A stretch of DNA of 34,609 bases. Source: FLUQ01 sp031548325 (GTDB lineage Bacteria > Desulfobacterota > Desulfovibrionia > Desulfovibrionales > Desulfovibrionaceae). Below the pieces are notes generated by a model, which ran no database searches, was not told the DNA's origin, and worked only from the letters and a program-made list of their open reading frames with translations. Shown here one piece after another: positions 8,289 to 17,700 of the stretch; within the stretch, counting starts at the first letter, position 1, and each line of letters starts with the position of its first letter. The position numbers and the translations under genes were made by a program. The stretch lies in assembly GCA_031548325.1 (NCBI GenBank), contig JAVBRE010000113.1, forward strand, positions 1-34,609, written 5' to 3'.

Positions 8289-9215
8289 ATGAACCTGTCC
8301 GTCACCCTGCCCGCGAGTTGCGGTTCCCTGACCCTGAAGAATCCCATCCTCACCGCTTCGGGCACCTGCGGCTACGGCCTGGAACTGATGCCCTACGGCG
8401 ACCTGGCAACGCTGGGGGGCATGGTGCTCAAGGGCGTGTCGCTGACGCCCCGCGAAGGCAACATGATGCCGCGCATCGCCGAAACCCCGGCGGGCATGCT
8501 CAACGCCATCGGTTTGCAGAACTGCGGAGTGGAAGTTTTTGTGCGCGAAAAGTTGCCGCAACTGCCCTGGCGGGATACGGCGATTTTCGCCAACCTGTAT
8601 GCCACCAGCCTTGAGGACTATGCGGAACTGGCTTCCATCCTGGCGGCGGAAGAAGGAGTGGCGGGCCTTGAGGTCAACATCTCCTGCCCCAACGTCAAGG
8701 CAGGCGGCGTGCTGTTCGGGCAGGACCCCAAACTGGCGGAAGAGGTCACCCGCGCGGTGAAAAAAGCCTGCGGCGTGAAACCCGTGGCAATCAAACTTTC
8801 ACCCAACGTCACGGACATCACGGTCATTGCCAAAGCCTGCGAGGCCGGCGGGGCGGACATGCTTTCCTGCATCAACACCCTGCAGGGCATGGCGGTTGAT
8901 CTTGCCGGCCGCAAACCCAGGCTGGCCAACGTCATCGGGGGCCTGTCCGGCCCGGCCGTGAAACCCGTGGCCCTGCGCTGCGTGTGGCAGGTGTCGCGGG
9001 CCGTGTCCGTTCCGGTCATCGGGCTGGGCGGCATCAGCACGGCCGAGGACGTGCTGGAATTCATTCTGGCCGGGGCGCATGCCGTGCAGGTGGGCACAGC
9101 CACCTTCACGCGGCCGGACACGGTCTTTCGCCTGGCTGCGGAGCTTCCCGAAGCCATGCGCCGCCACGGCATCAAGGACCTGGACTCCTTCCGGGGCAGC
9201 CTGAACTGCGCATGA
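8289..9215 (+). CDS. pyrD: Dihydroorotate dehydrogenase catalytic subunit (class 1B)
   Basis: FMN enzyme oxidising dihydroorotate to orotate in the fourth step of UMP synthesis. Motifs are NPILTASGTCGYG near the N-terminus, NAIGLQNCG, the catalytic-loop NISCPN with the cysteine base typical of class 1 enzymes, KLSPNVTDI, and the C-terminal FMN phosphate sites IGLGGIST and GAHAVQVGTATF. An in-frame ATG at 8274 overlaps the pyrK stop. I chose 8289 because GGAG at 8280-8283 is ideally placed and the family begins at MNLSVTLP. Translational coupling with pyrK is likely. Confidence 0.94.
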   Translation: MNLSVTLPASCGSLTLKNPILTASGTCGYGLELMPYGDLATLGGMVLKGVSLTPREGNMMPRIAETPAGMLNAIGLQNCGVEVFVREKLPQLPWRDTAIFANLYATSLEDYAELASILAAEEGVAGLEVNISCPNVKAGGVLFGQDPKLAEEVTRAVKKACGVKPVAIKLSPNVTDITVIAKACEAGGADMLSCINTLQGMAVDLAGRKPRLANVIGGLSGPAVKPVALRCVWQVSRAVSVPVIGLGGISTAEDVLEFILAGAHAVQVGTATFTRPDTVFRLAAELPEAMRRHGIKDLDSFRGSLNCA

Positions 9216-9272
9216 GCGGCGGCACAGAGGCAGGAACGCCGCGGCTTGCGGCGAAACTGCTATGCTTCGGTT

Positions 9273-9292
9273 GCAAAAGTTCGCGCAAAAGT
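9273..9292 (+). promoter_or_regulatory. Short direct repeat upstream of ybhG
   Basis: GCAAAAGT occurs twice, at 9273-9280 and 9285-9292, a spacing of 12 bases, in the 134-base gap between pyrD and the export operon. It could be a regulator site, but no inverted symmetry or known consensus is evident. The rest of the gap shows no clear promoter boxes. Confidence 0.25.
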
Positions 9293-9349
9293 CCAGACGC
9301 CATGATTCCGGCACGCGGATACGGCGAAAATCAGTTTTGAGAGGTCGTT

Positions 9350-10366
9350 ATGAAACGCGCGTTTCCGCTGCTTCTCGTTCTCGCTCTGGCCTGCGGAGCG
9401 GCATATTGGTTTTCGCGGCCGGGCGGCGGCGCATCCGACGCCATAACGCTGTACGGCAACGTGGACCAACGCCAGGTGGATCTGGCTTTCATTGATGCGG
9501 AACGCATCGCCGAGGTTTTGGCCGAAGAAGGCGAAACCGTGCGGCCGGGCCAGGTGGTGGCCCGGCTGGAAACACGCCGCCTGCGCGACCGCATCGCAGA
9601 AAGCCAAGCCCAGGTGACGGCGGCCGCCGTCGCGTTGGAGCGGCTGAAAAACGGCACCCGGCCGGAAGAGATCGACCAGGCCCGCTCCGCCGTGGCCGCG
9701 GCGGAGGCGGAGGCCGCATACGCGCAACTGCAGTTTCAGCGTTTTCAGGGCATCTGGCAGCACTCCAAGGGCGTGGCCGTCAGCATTCAGGATGTAGATT
9801 CCACCCGTTCCAGCCATAACGTGGCCCAGGCCAAACTGGTGCAGGCGAAAAAGGCCCTGGTCCTGGCGGAAATCGGCCCCCGGCAGGAAGATATCGCCGA
9901 AGCCGCCGCCGTGCTGCAAAGCCGTCAGAGCACCCTTGAACTTTTGCGCAACCAGCTCGGGGACGCGGAATTGAAAAGCCCGGCCCAGGCCGTGGTGCGC
10001 GCCCGCCTGCTGGAGCCCGGAGACATGGCTTCGCCCCAGCGTCCTGTTTTTTCTCTGGCTGTCCTTTCGCCCAAATGGGTGCGGGCCTACGTCAGTGAAA
10101 CGGACCTCGGCCGGGTGAAGCCCGGCATGGCCGCTTCAGTGTATATCGACAGCCGCCCGGCGGACGCCGTGCCCGGAACCGTGGGGTTTATTTCCTCAGT
10201 GGCGGAGTTTACGCCCAAAAGCGTGCAGACTCCTGAACTGCGCACGGCCCTGGTTTATGAAATTCGGGTCTACGTGCAGGACGCGGAAGACAGACTGCGC
10301 CTGGGCATGCCCGCCACGGTGGCGTTGCGTCCCGACACGAGGGACGCGCGGGCGGACGGGCGGTGA
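9350..10366 (+). CDS. ybhG: HlyD-family membrane fusion protein (YbhG-like)
   Basis: Periplasmic adaptor subunit linking inner-membrane ABC exporters to an outer-membrane channel. The N-terminal KRAFPLLLVLALACGAAYWF is a membrane anchor or uncleaved signal. ITLYGNVDQRQVDLAF closely follows the E. coli YbhG start, then comes a biotinyl-lipoyl-like half (EVLAEEGETVRPGQVVARL), a roughly 130-residue Ala/Glu/Gln-rich coiled-coil hairpin, the second lipoyl half, and a beta-barrel segment with VRAYVSETDLGRVKPG and AEFTPKSVQTPELRTALVY. The length of 338 aa matches YbhG (332). ATG 9350 has GAGGTC upstream. The stop overlaps the GTG start of the ATPase gene by four bases. Confidence 0.88.
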   Translation: MKRAFPLLLVLALACGAAYWFSRPGGGASDAITLYGNVDQRQVDLAFIDAERIAEVLAEEGETVRPGQVVARLETRRLRDRIAESQAQVTAAAVALERLKNGTRPEEIDQARSAVAAAEAEAAYAQLQFQRFQGIWQHSKGVAVSIQDVDSTRSSHNVAQAKLVQAKKALVLAEIGPRQEDIAEAAAVLQSRQSTLELLRNQLGDAELKSPAQAVVRARLLEPGDMASPQRPVFSLAVLSPKWVRAYVSETDLGRVKPGMAASVYIDSRPADAVPGTVGFISSVAEFTPKSVQTPELRTALVYEIRVYVQDAEDRLRLGMPATVALRPDTRDARADGR

Positions 10367-12159
10367 ACGTCGTTCTTGAGGCCGAAGGGTTGGGAAAAAG
10401 CTTCAGCCGGGCCGGCGGCACGGTCCGGGCTCTGTCCGGGCTTTCCTTTTCCATCGTTTCCGGCGGCATAACCGCGCTGGTCGGGCCGGACGGGGCGGGC
10501 AAGACCACGCTGCTCCGCCTGATTGCCGGCCTTTTGCCGCGCGACGAGGGCAATCTTGCCGTGCTCGGCCGCGACGTGGCCGTCGACGCGCAGGGCGTGC
10601 AGGAACGCATAGGCTACATGCCCCAGAAATTCGGCCTGTATGAAGATCTGAGCGTGCAGGAAAACCTTGACCTTTACGCCGATCTGCACGGCATATCCCG
10701 GGCCGAGCGAGAGAAGCGCTACGAGGAACTGCTGGCCATGACCGGTCTTGCCGCTTTTCGCGCCCGGCTTGCGGGCAAGCTTTCGGGCGGCATGAAACAG
10801 AAATTGGGCCTGGCCTGCACCCTGGTGCGCCTGCCCGATCTTTTGCTGCTGGACGAGCCCACCGTGGGCGTGGACCCGCTCTCGCGGCGGGAACTCTGGC
10901 AGATCATTCGGCGCTTGACGGCGCAGAGCGATCTGCCGGTCATCGTCAGCACGGCCTATATGGACGAGGCGGCGCTGGCCGACCAGGTGCTGCTGCTGTA
11001 TGCGGGTGAAACCCTGGCCCAGGGCAGGCCGGAGGAAATCCGCCGCCTGGCGGAAGGCATGAGCCACACGGCCCGGCCGGCGGAGGGCGAAAGCCTGCGC
11101 TCGCTGCAGGCCCGGCTTTTGGCCGTGCCGGGCGTGGCGGACGCCGTGCCCCGCAACGGCCGGGTGCGTTTCGTGCTGCCCGAGCCGGAGCACATGACGG
11201 AAAAACTGCGCGCCGTTCTGGCCGGGGTTTCACATGAGCTTGTTCCGGCGGAACTGGAAGACAGTTTCATGCTGCTTCTGCGCTCCAAAATGGAGGTGGC
11301 GGACGGAGTCAGGGATACGGCTTCGTCATCCCCCCTATCGCGGGTCCAGGGGCCTCAGGCCCCTGGCGGGGCGCGGGGCGGAGCCCCGCAGGCTCCTTCC
11401 GCCGACCCGGTGGTCGAGGTTCGCGAGGTGACGCGGCGTTTCGGCGACTTCACGGCCGTGGACCGGGTGAGTTTTTCCGTGGCGCGGGGCGAGGTTTTCG
11501 GGCTGCTGGGGCCCAACGGCGCGGGCAAAACCACGACTTTTCGCATGCTGTGCGGGCTGCTGCCGGCCAGTTCCGGGGAGCTGCGCATCGCGGGTGTGGA
11601 CGTACGCAAGGCGCGGCGTGAAGCCCGGCGGCGGCTGGGCTATGTGGCCCAGAAATTTTCTTTGTACGGGCGGCTGACCGTGGCGGAAAACCTGGAATTT
11701 TTTGCGGGCGCGTACGGGCTTGCGGGCCGGGAAAAGGAACGGCGCATCAGCGAGACGGCCCATGAATTCGGCTTGCGGCACATGCTGGGCATGAACGCCG
11801 AGGACCTGCCCGGCGGCTATAAACAGCGGCTGGCCATGGCCGTGGGCCTTTTGCACGATCCGGACATCCTTTTTCTGGACGAGCCCACCAGCGGCATCGA
11901 CCCCCTGGCCCGGCGCGAGTTCTGGCAGCGCATCACGGCGCTGGCCGCGAACGGGTCCACCATCATCGTGACCACGCACTTCATGGAAGAGGCCGAATAT
12001 TGCGACCGTATCCTGATCCAGGACCAGGGCCGCATGCTGGCCCTGGACACGCCGCAGAACATCCGGCTGGGGGCGGCGCGGGGATCGGACGCCGGCGTGA
12101 GCATGAACGAGGCTTTTATTGAGGTTATCGAACGGGGCCGGCGGGAGGCGCGCGCATGA
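10363..12159 (+). CDS. ybhF: ABC transporter, two fused ATP-binding domains (YbhF-like)
   Basis: Cytoplasmic ATPase of an ABC-2 exporter with two nucleotide-binding domains in one chain. Domain 1 (about residues 5-235) has Walker A GPDGAGKTT, signature LSGGMKQK and Walker B LLLLDEPTVGVDP. Domain 2 (about 348-580) has GPNGAGKTT, LPGGYKQR and ILFLDEPTSGIDP. Both carry the D-loop and a switch region (TAYMDE, TTHFMEE). The length of 598 aa compares with 578 in E. coli YbhF. The GTG start overlaps ybhG in a GTGA, and the stop overlaps the ybhS ATG. Unusually, the linker at about residues 320-346 is encoded by a GC-rich palindromic repeat (11342-11387), giving a Gly/Ala/Pro/Gln-rich spacer. Confidence 0.9.
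   Translation: MNVVLEAEGLGKSFSRAGGTVRALSGLSFSIVSGGITALVGPDGAGKTTLLRLIAGLLPRDEGNLAVLGRDVAVDAQGVQERIGYMPQKFGLYEDLSVQENLDLYADLHGISRAEREKRYEELLAMTGLAAFRARLAGKLSGGMKQKLGLACTLVRLPDLLLLDEPTVGVDPLSRRELWQIIRRLTAQSDLPVIVSTAYMDEAALADQVLLLYAGETLAQGRPEEIRRLAEGMSHTARPAEGESLRSLQARLLAVPGVADAVPRNGRVRFVLPEPEHMTEKLRAVLAGVSHELVPAELEDSFMLLLRSKMEVADGVRDTASSSPLSRVQGPQAPGGARGGAPQAPSADPVVEVREVTRRFGDFTAVDRVSFSVARGEVFGLLGPNGAGKTTTFRMLCGLLPASSGELRIAGVDVRKARREARRRLGYVAQKFSLYGRLTVAENLEFFAGAYGLAGREKERRISETAHEFGLRHMLGMNAEDLPGGYKQRLAMAVGLLHDPDILFLDEPTSGIDPLARREFWQRITALAANGSTIIVTTHFMEEAEYCDRILIQDQGRMLALDTPQNIRLGAARGSDAGVSMNEAFIEVIERGRREARA
11342..11387 (+). repeat. Palindromic repeat inserted in frame in ybhF
   Basis: These 46 nt align without gaps to 136-181, with 9 differences by hand count, and form two hairpins (AGGGGCCT/AGGCCCCT and GGGGC/GCCCC). 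One pair of differences in the first stem is compensatory (G-C in the upstream copy, C-G here). The length of the inserted stretch keeps the reading frame open between the two ATPase domains. Confidence 0.7.
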
Positions 12160-13280
12160 ACGGGGCGGCTTCGAAACGGACCCGGCTCATGGCCCTCATC
12201 CGCAAGGAATCGCGCCAGATGGCGCGGGACAAGAGCACGCTGACTCTGGGCCTGCTGTTGCCGGTGGTGCTGCTGGTCATTTTCGGCTTCGGCCTGTCTC
12301 TGGACGTGCAACTTGTGCCCGTGGCCGTCGTGCGGGAAGACGCGTCGCCGAAGACGCGGGATTTGTACGTCAGTCTGTCTCTTTCCCGCTACTTCGCGCC
12401 GGTTCTGGTTCATTCCATGCACGAGGCCGAACCGCTGCTGCGTTCGGGCTCCGTGGACGCCATCGTGCGGCCGGACACGCGCAGGCGGGCGGATGGCGAT
12501 ACGGCGGTGCAGGTCATCGTCAACGGCCGGGACGCCAACAAGGCCCGCATCATGCAACGCTATCTCGAGGGCGCGGTGGCCCTCTGGGACGCGCGGCGCA
12601 TGGCCGCGGCAGGAGGGGACGCCCCGGCCTTCGTTCCGGCCGCGGCGGAAACGCGGGTCTGGTACAATCACGCCATGGAAAGCAGCTATTTTCTGGTGCC
12701 CGGCGTCATTGTGCTGATCATGACCCTGATCGGGGCCTTTCTCACCGCCCTGGTCATGGCCAGGGAGTGGGAGCGGGGCACTTTTGAATCGCTGTTCGCG
12801 ACCCCGGTGCGGGCCGGGGAAATTCTGGCCAGCAAAATCGTGCCCTATTTCGGCCTGGGCATGGCCGGGCTGGCGCTCTGTCTGCTGGCCGCGGTTTTTG
12901 TCTTTGAGGTGCCCGTGCGCGGATCCATCGCGGTGATTGTGGGCTGTTCCGCCATTTACCTGTTGGTAGGGCTGGGCATCGGACTGCTGGTTTCGCAGGC
13001 GGTCAAAAGCCAGTTCATGGCCAGCCAGATCGTGCTGCTCTCCTGTTTTTTGCCCACGACCATGCTGTCCGGCTTTGTCTTTGACCTGCGCGGCGCGAAT
13101 CTCGCGGTGCGGATCATCGCGCATATGTTTCCGGCCACCTGGTATGTGGATCTGGTGCAGACGTTGTTCCTGGTGGGCACCGTTCCGGAGATCGTCATTC
13201 GCGACACGGCGATACTCGCGGGCTACGCCGTGTTTTTTCTGGGGCTGGCGCGTTTCGTCACGCAAAAGAGGCTGAACTGA
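12156..13280 (+). CDS. ybhS: ABC-2 type permease (YbhS-like)
   Basis: Inner-membrane subunit of the export complex. A hydrophobic N-terminal helix (about residues 28-48) is followed by a roughly 140-residue soluble, probably periplasmic domain starting VPVAVVREDASPKTRDL. A block of five helices follows (about 180-370) with the ABC-2 motif EWERGTFESLFATPVRAGEILASK. The length of 374 aa is typical (E. coli YbhS 377). It starts in the last codons of ybhF and is therefore translationally coupled. The paired homologue ybhR follows after a 157-base structured gap. Confidence 0.88.
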   Translation: MNGAASKRTRLMALIRKESRQMARDKSTLTLGLLLPVVLLVIFGFGLSLDVQLVPVAVVREDASPKTRDLYVSLSLSRYFAPVLVHSMHEAEPLLRSGSVDAIVRPDTRRRADGDTAVQVIVNGRDANKARIMQRYLEGAVALWDARRMAAAGGDAPAFVPAAAETRVWYNHAMESSYFLVPGVIVLIMTLIGAFLTALVMAREWERGTFESLFATPVRAGEILASKIVPYFGLGMAGLALCLLAAVFVFEVPVRGSIAVIVGCSAIYLLVGLGIGLLVSQAVKSQFMASQIVLLSCFLPTTMLSGFVFDLRGANLAVRIIAHMFPATWYVDLVQTLFLVGTVPEIVIRDTAILAGYAVFFLGLARFVTQKRLN

Positions 13281-13370
13281 CGCCATGTTCCACGGGAACA
13301 TGGCGTGGACCGATTGTTAAAGCGGTCCCGGCGCGTAGCGCCGCGGTTTCGATTTTGGATGGTGAAACCG
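13281..13370 (+). repeat. Array of four hairpins between ybhS and ybhR
   Basis: Immediately after the ybhS stop come CGCCATGTTCC/GGAACATGGCG (13281-13305, perfect 11-bp stem), GACCG/CGGTC (about 13308-13327), CGGCGC/GCGCCG (13329-13343) and CGGTTTC/GAAACCG (13344-13370). None is followed by a T tract except the AT-rich run near 13420. The array may be an intra-operon mRNA processing or stability structure, or an inserted palindromic repeat. Confidence 0.55.
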
Positions 13371-13437
13371 ATTTACGTGGCTGGAGTTCCGGCGGCAGCG
13401 GAAGGACGCTCCGTAATTTTTTTCAAAAAAGCGGGAT

Positions 13438-14574
13438 ATGATGCTGGATTTTTTGTACAGGGTCCTGGTGCTTTTCCGCAAAGAAGTGCGGGTCATTCTC
13501 AAGGACAAGCAGAGCCGTTTCATCCTGATCGTGCCCGTGATCATGCAGTCGATCCTGTTCGGCTACGTGGCGACCTATGACCTGAACAAGGTCCATTACG
13601 CTCTGCTGGATGAGGATAAAACGGCGCTTTCGCGCGAGCTGGTCATGCGCTTTGAGGGCAGCGGGATTTTCGAACGCGTGCTGACCCTGGACAATGCGGC
13701 CCGGATCGCGTCCGTGATGGACGGCGAGCAGGCCCTGCTCGTCCTGCACATCGGTTCGCGTTTTTCCCACGCCCTGACGGGGGGGGCGGCGGCAAACGGC
13801 AAGGACGCGTCCGTGCAGGTGATCGTCGACGGCCGCAACGGCAATGTGGCGGGCATCGCCGCCGAATACGCGGCAACGATCATCGACGGCTTCAACCGGG
13901 CGCGGGCCGGGGAACAGGGCGTCAGCCTGCCGGGCGCGCGCGTGGTCGCCCGGTCCTGGTACAATCCGAACCTGGAAACCCGCTGGAACGTCGTTTCAGG
14001 ATTGATCGCGGCCATGTCCATGATTCAGGTGCTGATGATCACGGCTCTTTCCGTGGCCAGAGAAAAGGAGCAGGGCACCTTCGAGCAACTGCTGGTGACC
14101 CCTCTGGGGCCGCTGGCCATCATGCTGGGCAAGTCTCTGCCCTCGGTGGCCATCGGGCTGGTGCAGTCGGCCATAGTGCTGTTGGTGGCGCTGTTCTGGT
14201 TCAACATTCCCTTTGCCGGGTCCTATGCGCTGTTTTTCGGGGGGCTGCTGCTGTTCAATTTCGCGGTGGTGGGCATCGGGCTGGCGGTTTCCGCCCTGAC
14301 CGCCACCATGCAGCAGGCCATGCTGTATGCTTTTTCTCTGATCATGCCCATGATTTTGCTTTCCGGTCTGATGACGCCCGTCAGTTCCATGCCCCGGGGC
14401 ATGGAACTGGCCACCCGCCTCAACCCGCCGCGCTACGGCATCGAACTGGCCCAGCGCATTTATCTGGAAGGCGCGACCCTGGCCGATGTGGCGAACGACA
14501 TCTGGCCGCTGGTCCTGATCAGCATCGTTACCCTCAGTTTTGCTACCTGGCTGTTTCGCCGTCATTTAAGTTAA
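13438..14574 (+). CDS. ybhR: ABC-2 type permease (YbhR-like)
   Basis: Second membrane subunit, 378 aa (E. coli YbhR 368). The N-terminal amphipathic stretch FRKEVRVILKDKQSR precedes helix 1 (about residues 23-45). A roughly 130-residue external domain follows, then five helices with the family motif EKEQGTFEQLLVTPLGPLAIMLGKSLP. ATG 13438 is followed directly by a second ATG, and GCGGGA upstream is a weak ribosome binding site. The gene order G-F-S-R equals that of E. coli, but no TetR/CecR regulator gene is adjacent. The exported substrate is not shown by the sequence. Confidence 0.88.
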   Translation: MMLDFLYRVLVLFRKEVRVILKDKQSRFILIVPVIMQSILFGYVATYDLNKVHYALLDEDKTALSRELVMRFEGSGIFERVLTLDNAARIASVMDGEQALLVLHIGSRFSHALTGGAAANGKDASVQVIVDGRNGNVAGIAAEYAATIIDGFNRARAGEQGVSLPGARVVARSWYNPNLETRWNVVSGLIAAMSMIQVLMITALSVAREKEQGTFEQLLVTPLGPLAIMLGKSLPSVAIGLVQSAIVLLVALFWFNIPFAGSYALFFGGLLLFNFAVVGIGLAVSALTATMQQAMLYAFSLIMPMILLSGLMTPVSSMPRGMELATRLNPPRYGIELAQRIYLEGATLADVANDIWPLVLISIVTLSFATWLFRRHLS

Positions 14575-14599
14575 GGCCTGTTCGCACAACGGCCTTTTT
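14573..14599 (+). terminator. Rho-independent terminator after ybhR
   Basis: AAGGCC (14573-14578) overlaps the stop codon and pairs with GGCC at 14591-14594, followed by five T residues. It ends the ybhGFSR transcript. Confidence 0.65.
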
Positions 14600-14743
14600 G
14601 CCCTCTGCCTGCGTTAAAAAAATTTATCTGCCGCTGTTGAACGGTTTTTGTGATTGATGTAAGTAACAGCATGCTGGGGATTGTTTGGTTTCCTTAACCG
14701 GAGCGGCCGCGAGCCTGCCGCGCCCGACAGTAGAGGGGGGGGC

Positions 14744-17700
14744 ATGTACGTATTTTTTGTTGTGAATGAAGGGCGTTTCCGCCTTCGCCTGCTTGCTCCT
14801 CTCCTGGCGCTGTGCGTTGCCGCAGCGCCTTTTTTGTGCCCGCTTCCGGTTTCTGCCGCCGACCTCTATATGTACGGCGGCGGGGGTGGGTCAGGATCAC
14901 AAATATTGGGTGGAGGAGACACAGGCGGCGGTGGCGGCGGTGCTTTTGTGGGCGAAAACAATGGCAAAGCCGGCGATGGGGGGAATGGCCAGCATAATGG
15001 AGGTAAAATAGGCGTCGGAGCGGGTGCGGGGACGCCTTCCGCACAGAACGGCGCCAACGGGGGGGCTGGCGGCGCCGGCGGCACGGGGTTGGGAACCGGC
15101 GCCTCAGCAGGGGGTGACGGTACCCAGGGCCAGGGTGGAAGCGGCGGCAGCGCCAGCAGGAACGATTCCGGCACCCAAAGCTACACGACAGTTGTATTGG
15201 AAGGTGGACAGGGAGGGGGACCTTCTCAAACTGCTGCGGGTCCAGCTCAGGGCCAAGGCGGAGCCGGCGGCAATGTGACGTATAGCGCGGAAGATGTGAA
15301 CATCAATGGCCCACTGACAATAACAGGCGGTTCAGTGAATGGCGGTTTTGCCCCATCCTTCATTCCAGGCCAAAGCGGAAATGCGTCATTTACTGCTTCG
15401 GGAACCGTGACTTTACTTGGTGATGCCGAAATTAAAAGCGGTTCACCTGCTGATCCAGTACAGAATCACAAAGGCGGTACCGCCTCTTTTCAAGCCAATA
15501 CGCTGATTGTCGGCGATGGCACGGGGACGGCGAAGTCGATAACCGTGTCTAAAAATACCACCGCGGCTGAATTCAAAACAAGCAACCTCGATCTGCGGGA
15601 CTCGCTTAATCTTACTCTTAACAACACAGCCGCCTCCGATGTGACCATCGGCAACCTGGCATTCAAAAACGCCAGCGCCTTCACCGTCACCGGCACCGGC
15701 GGCATGACCGCCGCCGGCAACTTGTCGGTATACGGCGCGGGCAACGTCTACAACAGCCCCTTCACCTTCAACGCCTCGAACAAGGCGCTCACCTTCGATC
15801 TGACCGGCGCCACGGCGGGTTCCGTCATGCTCTCGGCGCCGGGCGCCGCCCTCAACATCACCGGCGCGACCGTTGCCGTGACCGACGCCATTCCGGCCCT
15901 CAACCTGGGGCAGAGCCTGACCCTGATCGATAAAACCGACGGAGCGCCGATCAACTCCTCATTCACTACCTCGGGGAACGTGCAGTACGGTTACGCCTTC
16001 AGCAATCCGGGCGGCAGCAGTCTGACCCTGTTCCACAACAGCGTGGCCACCAACGGCGACTGGACCGCGCCGAGCACGACCTATTCCGCGGCCTCGGCCG
16101 CCGGGCAGCCGGTGAGTCTCACGGTTGGCGGCACCTTGTACGGCGTCAGCGCCCTGAACCTGACGGACTCGGGCAACAATCTCACCGTGGACATCGGCGG
16201 GCTGGACGCCGCCACGAACAGTCTGGCCCTGAATCTGGACGGCACCACGGCCGCCGGGGTGAACATCGGCGGCGGAAGCGGCCTGATTTTCGCGAACGGC
16301 AACAGCCTGACCGTGACCAGCGCGAACGGCGGAACCATGACCGGCGCCGGGAACATCAGCGTCACCGGTCCGGGCAGCGCGTATGTGAGCCCCATCGCCT
16401 GGAACGCGTCGGGCAAGGCGCTTTCCTTCAACCTTGCCGGCGTCGCCAACCTGAACAACCCGGCTCTGGCGACCACGGGCGGCGCGGGCGTGACGTTGAG
16501 CGGCGCGACCACCCTGGCCGTCACCAACACCTCCGGCCTCGCTCCCCTGCAACTCGGCGGCAGGTACACGCTTATCGGCAGCACCACGGGCGCGTTCGCA
16601 TCGCAAAACCTTGCCGACCTGACCAGCGGCGCGGAAACCCACGGCCTGGTGGCCAATGCCGATTCCAGCCTGTATATCTTCAAGAATAAAATAGCCACAG
16701 CGGGAGATTACGCCCTCACCGGCCCGGCCTCCTACAGCGCCGGAAGCGGAACCAACGAAAGCATCCTGCTGGACGTGGGCGGCAAATTGACGGTGACCGG
16801 CAACGGCCTTTCCCTGGCCGGCAACGGCGCCAACAGCGCCACGGTCAAGGCCGGAACGCTGATCACCCCCGGCCTGTCCCTGGCCGGAGCCGACGCCATG
16901 GCCGATATCGGCACTTTGGACATGAGCGCCGGCAGCACCGCCCTGAACCTGGACGGCACCACGGCCGCCGGGGTGAACATCGGCAACGTGACGTTGAACG
17001 GCGGCAACACCTTTACCGTTAACAGCGCCAACAACGGTGCGGGCACCTTCGGCAACCTGAACGTGGCGGGAGCGGGCGGCACACTGGACGGAAGCTACGT
17101 TCCCGCTTTTACCGACGTCAATCTGGCCGGGGGCAGCATGCTGACCTCCACAGCCAATCCCCTGAACTTCTCCGCCATGCGGGTTCAGGGACAGGGCGCG
17201 GGTTATGCCGGCACGCTGAACGCGGCCGGTAAAAGCCTGCTCTTTGAGCTTCCGGCCAGCCTCTCGCCGGGGCAGACCATGTTGAACGTCACCGGCAATG
17301 CGGATTTGACCGGCGCTGATATCGGCCTGACGTATCAGAGCGTGCGGCCGAATGTGGCCCCGGGACAAAGCCTTACCCTGCTCAGCGCGACAAGTCTCAT
17401 GGCCGACCAGACCGGCCTGACCGTGCAGACCGCCAACGGCGATATTTACACTCTGCTGGTGGACAGCAATCAGCTCCTGGCCATGCTCCAGAAGCTTTCC
17501 CCCACCACCCCGGCCTATGACCGCCTGAAGGCCTTTGCCGAAGGCCGCACGGCCTCCCTGGCTTTCGTGAACCAGGGCGCGGACCTTATTCTGAACCAAG
17601 GCTTTGGCTCCGCGCTCTTCGCCACCAAAGGACCGGGCTTCCAAATCGGCGCGTTTGCCGCCGGTTCCGGCGGCTGGAGCAGCTACAACACAGGCTCGCA

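Noticed and set aside
11817..13301. 494-codon minus-strand open frame
   Set aside because: Antisense to ybhF and ybhS; His/Gln/Arg-rich shadow composition.
14900..17100. CRISPR-like repetition
   Set aside because: The repeats are coding units of the autotransporter with irregular spacing; there are no constant repeat/spacer lengths and no cas genes.
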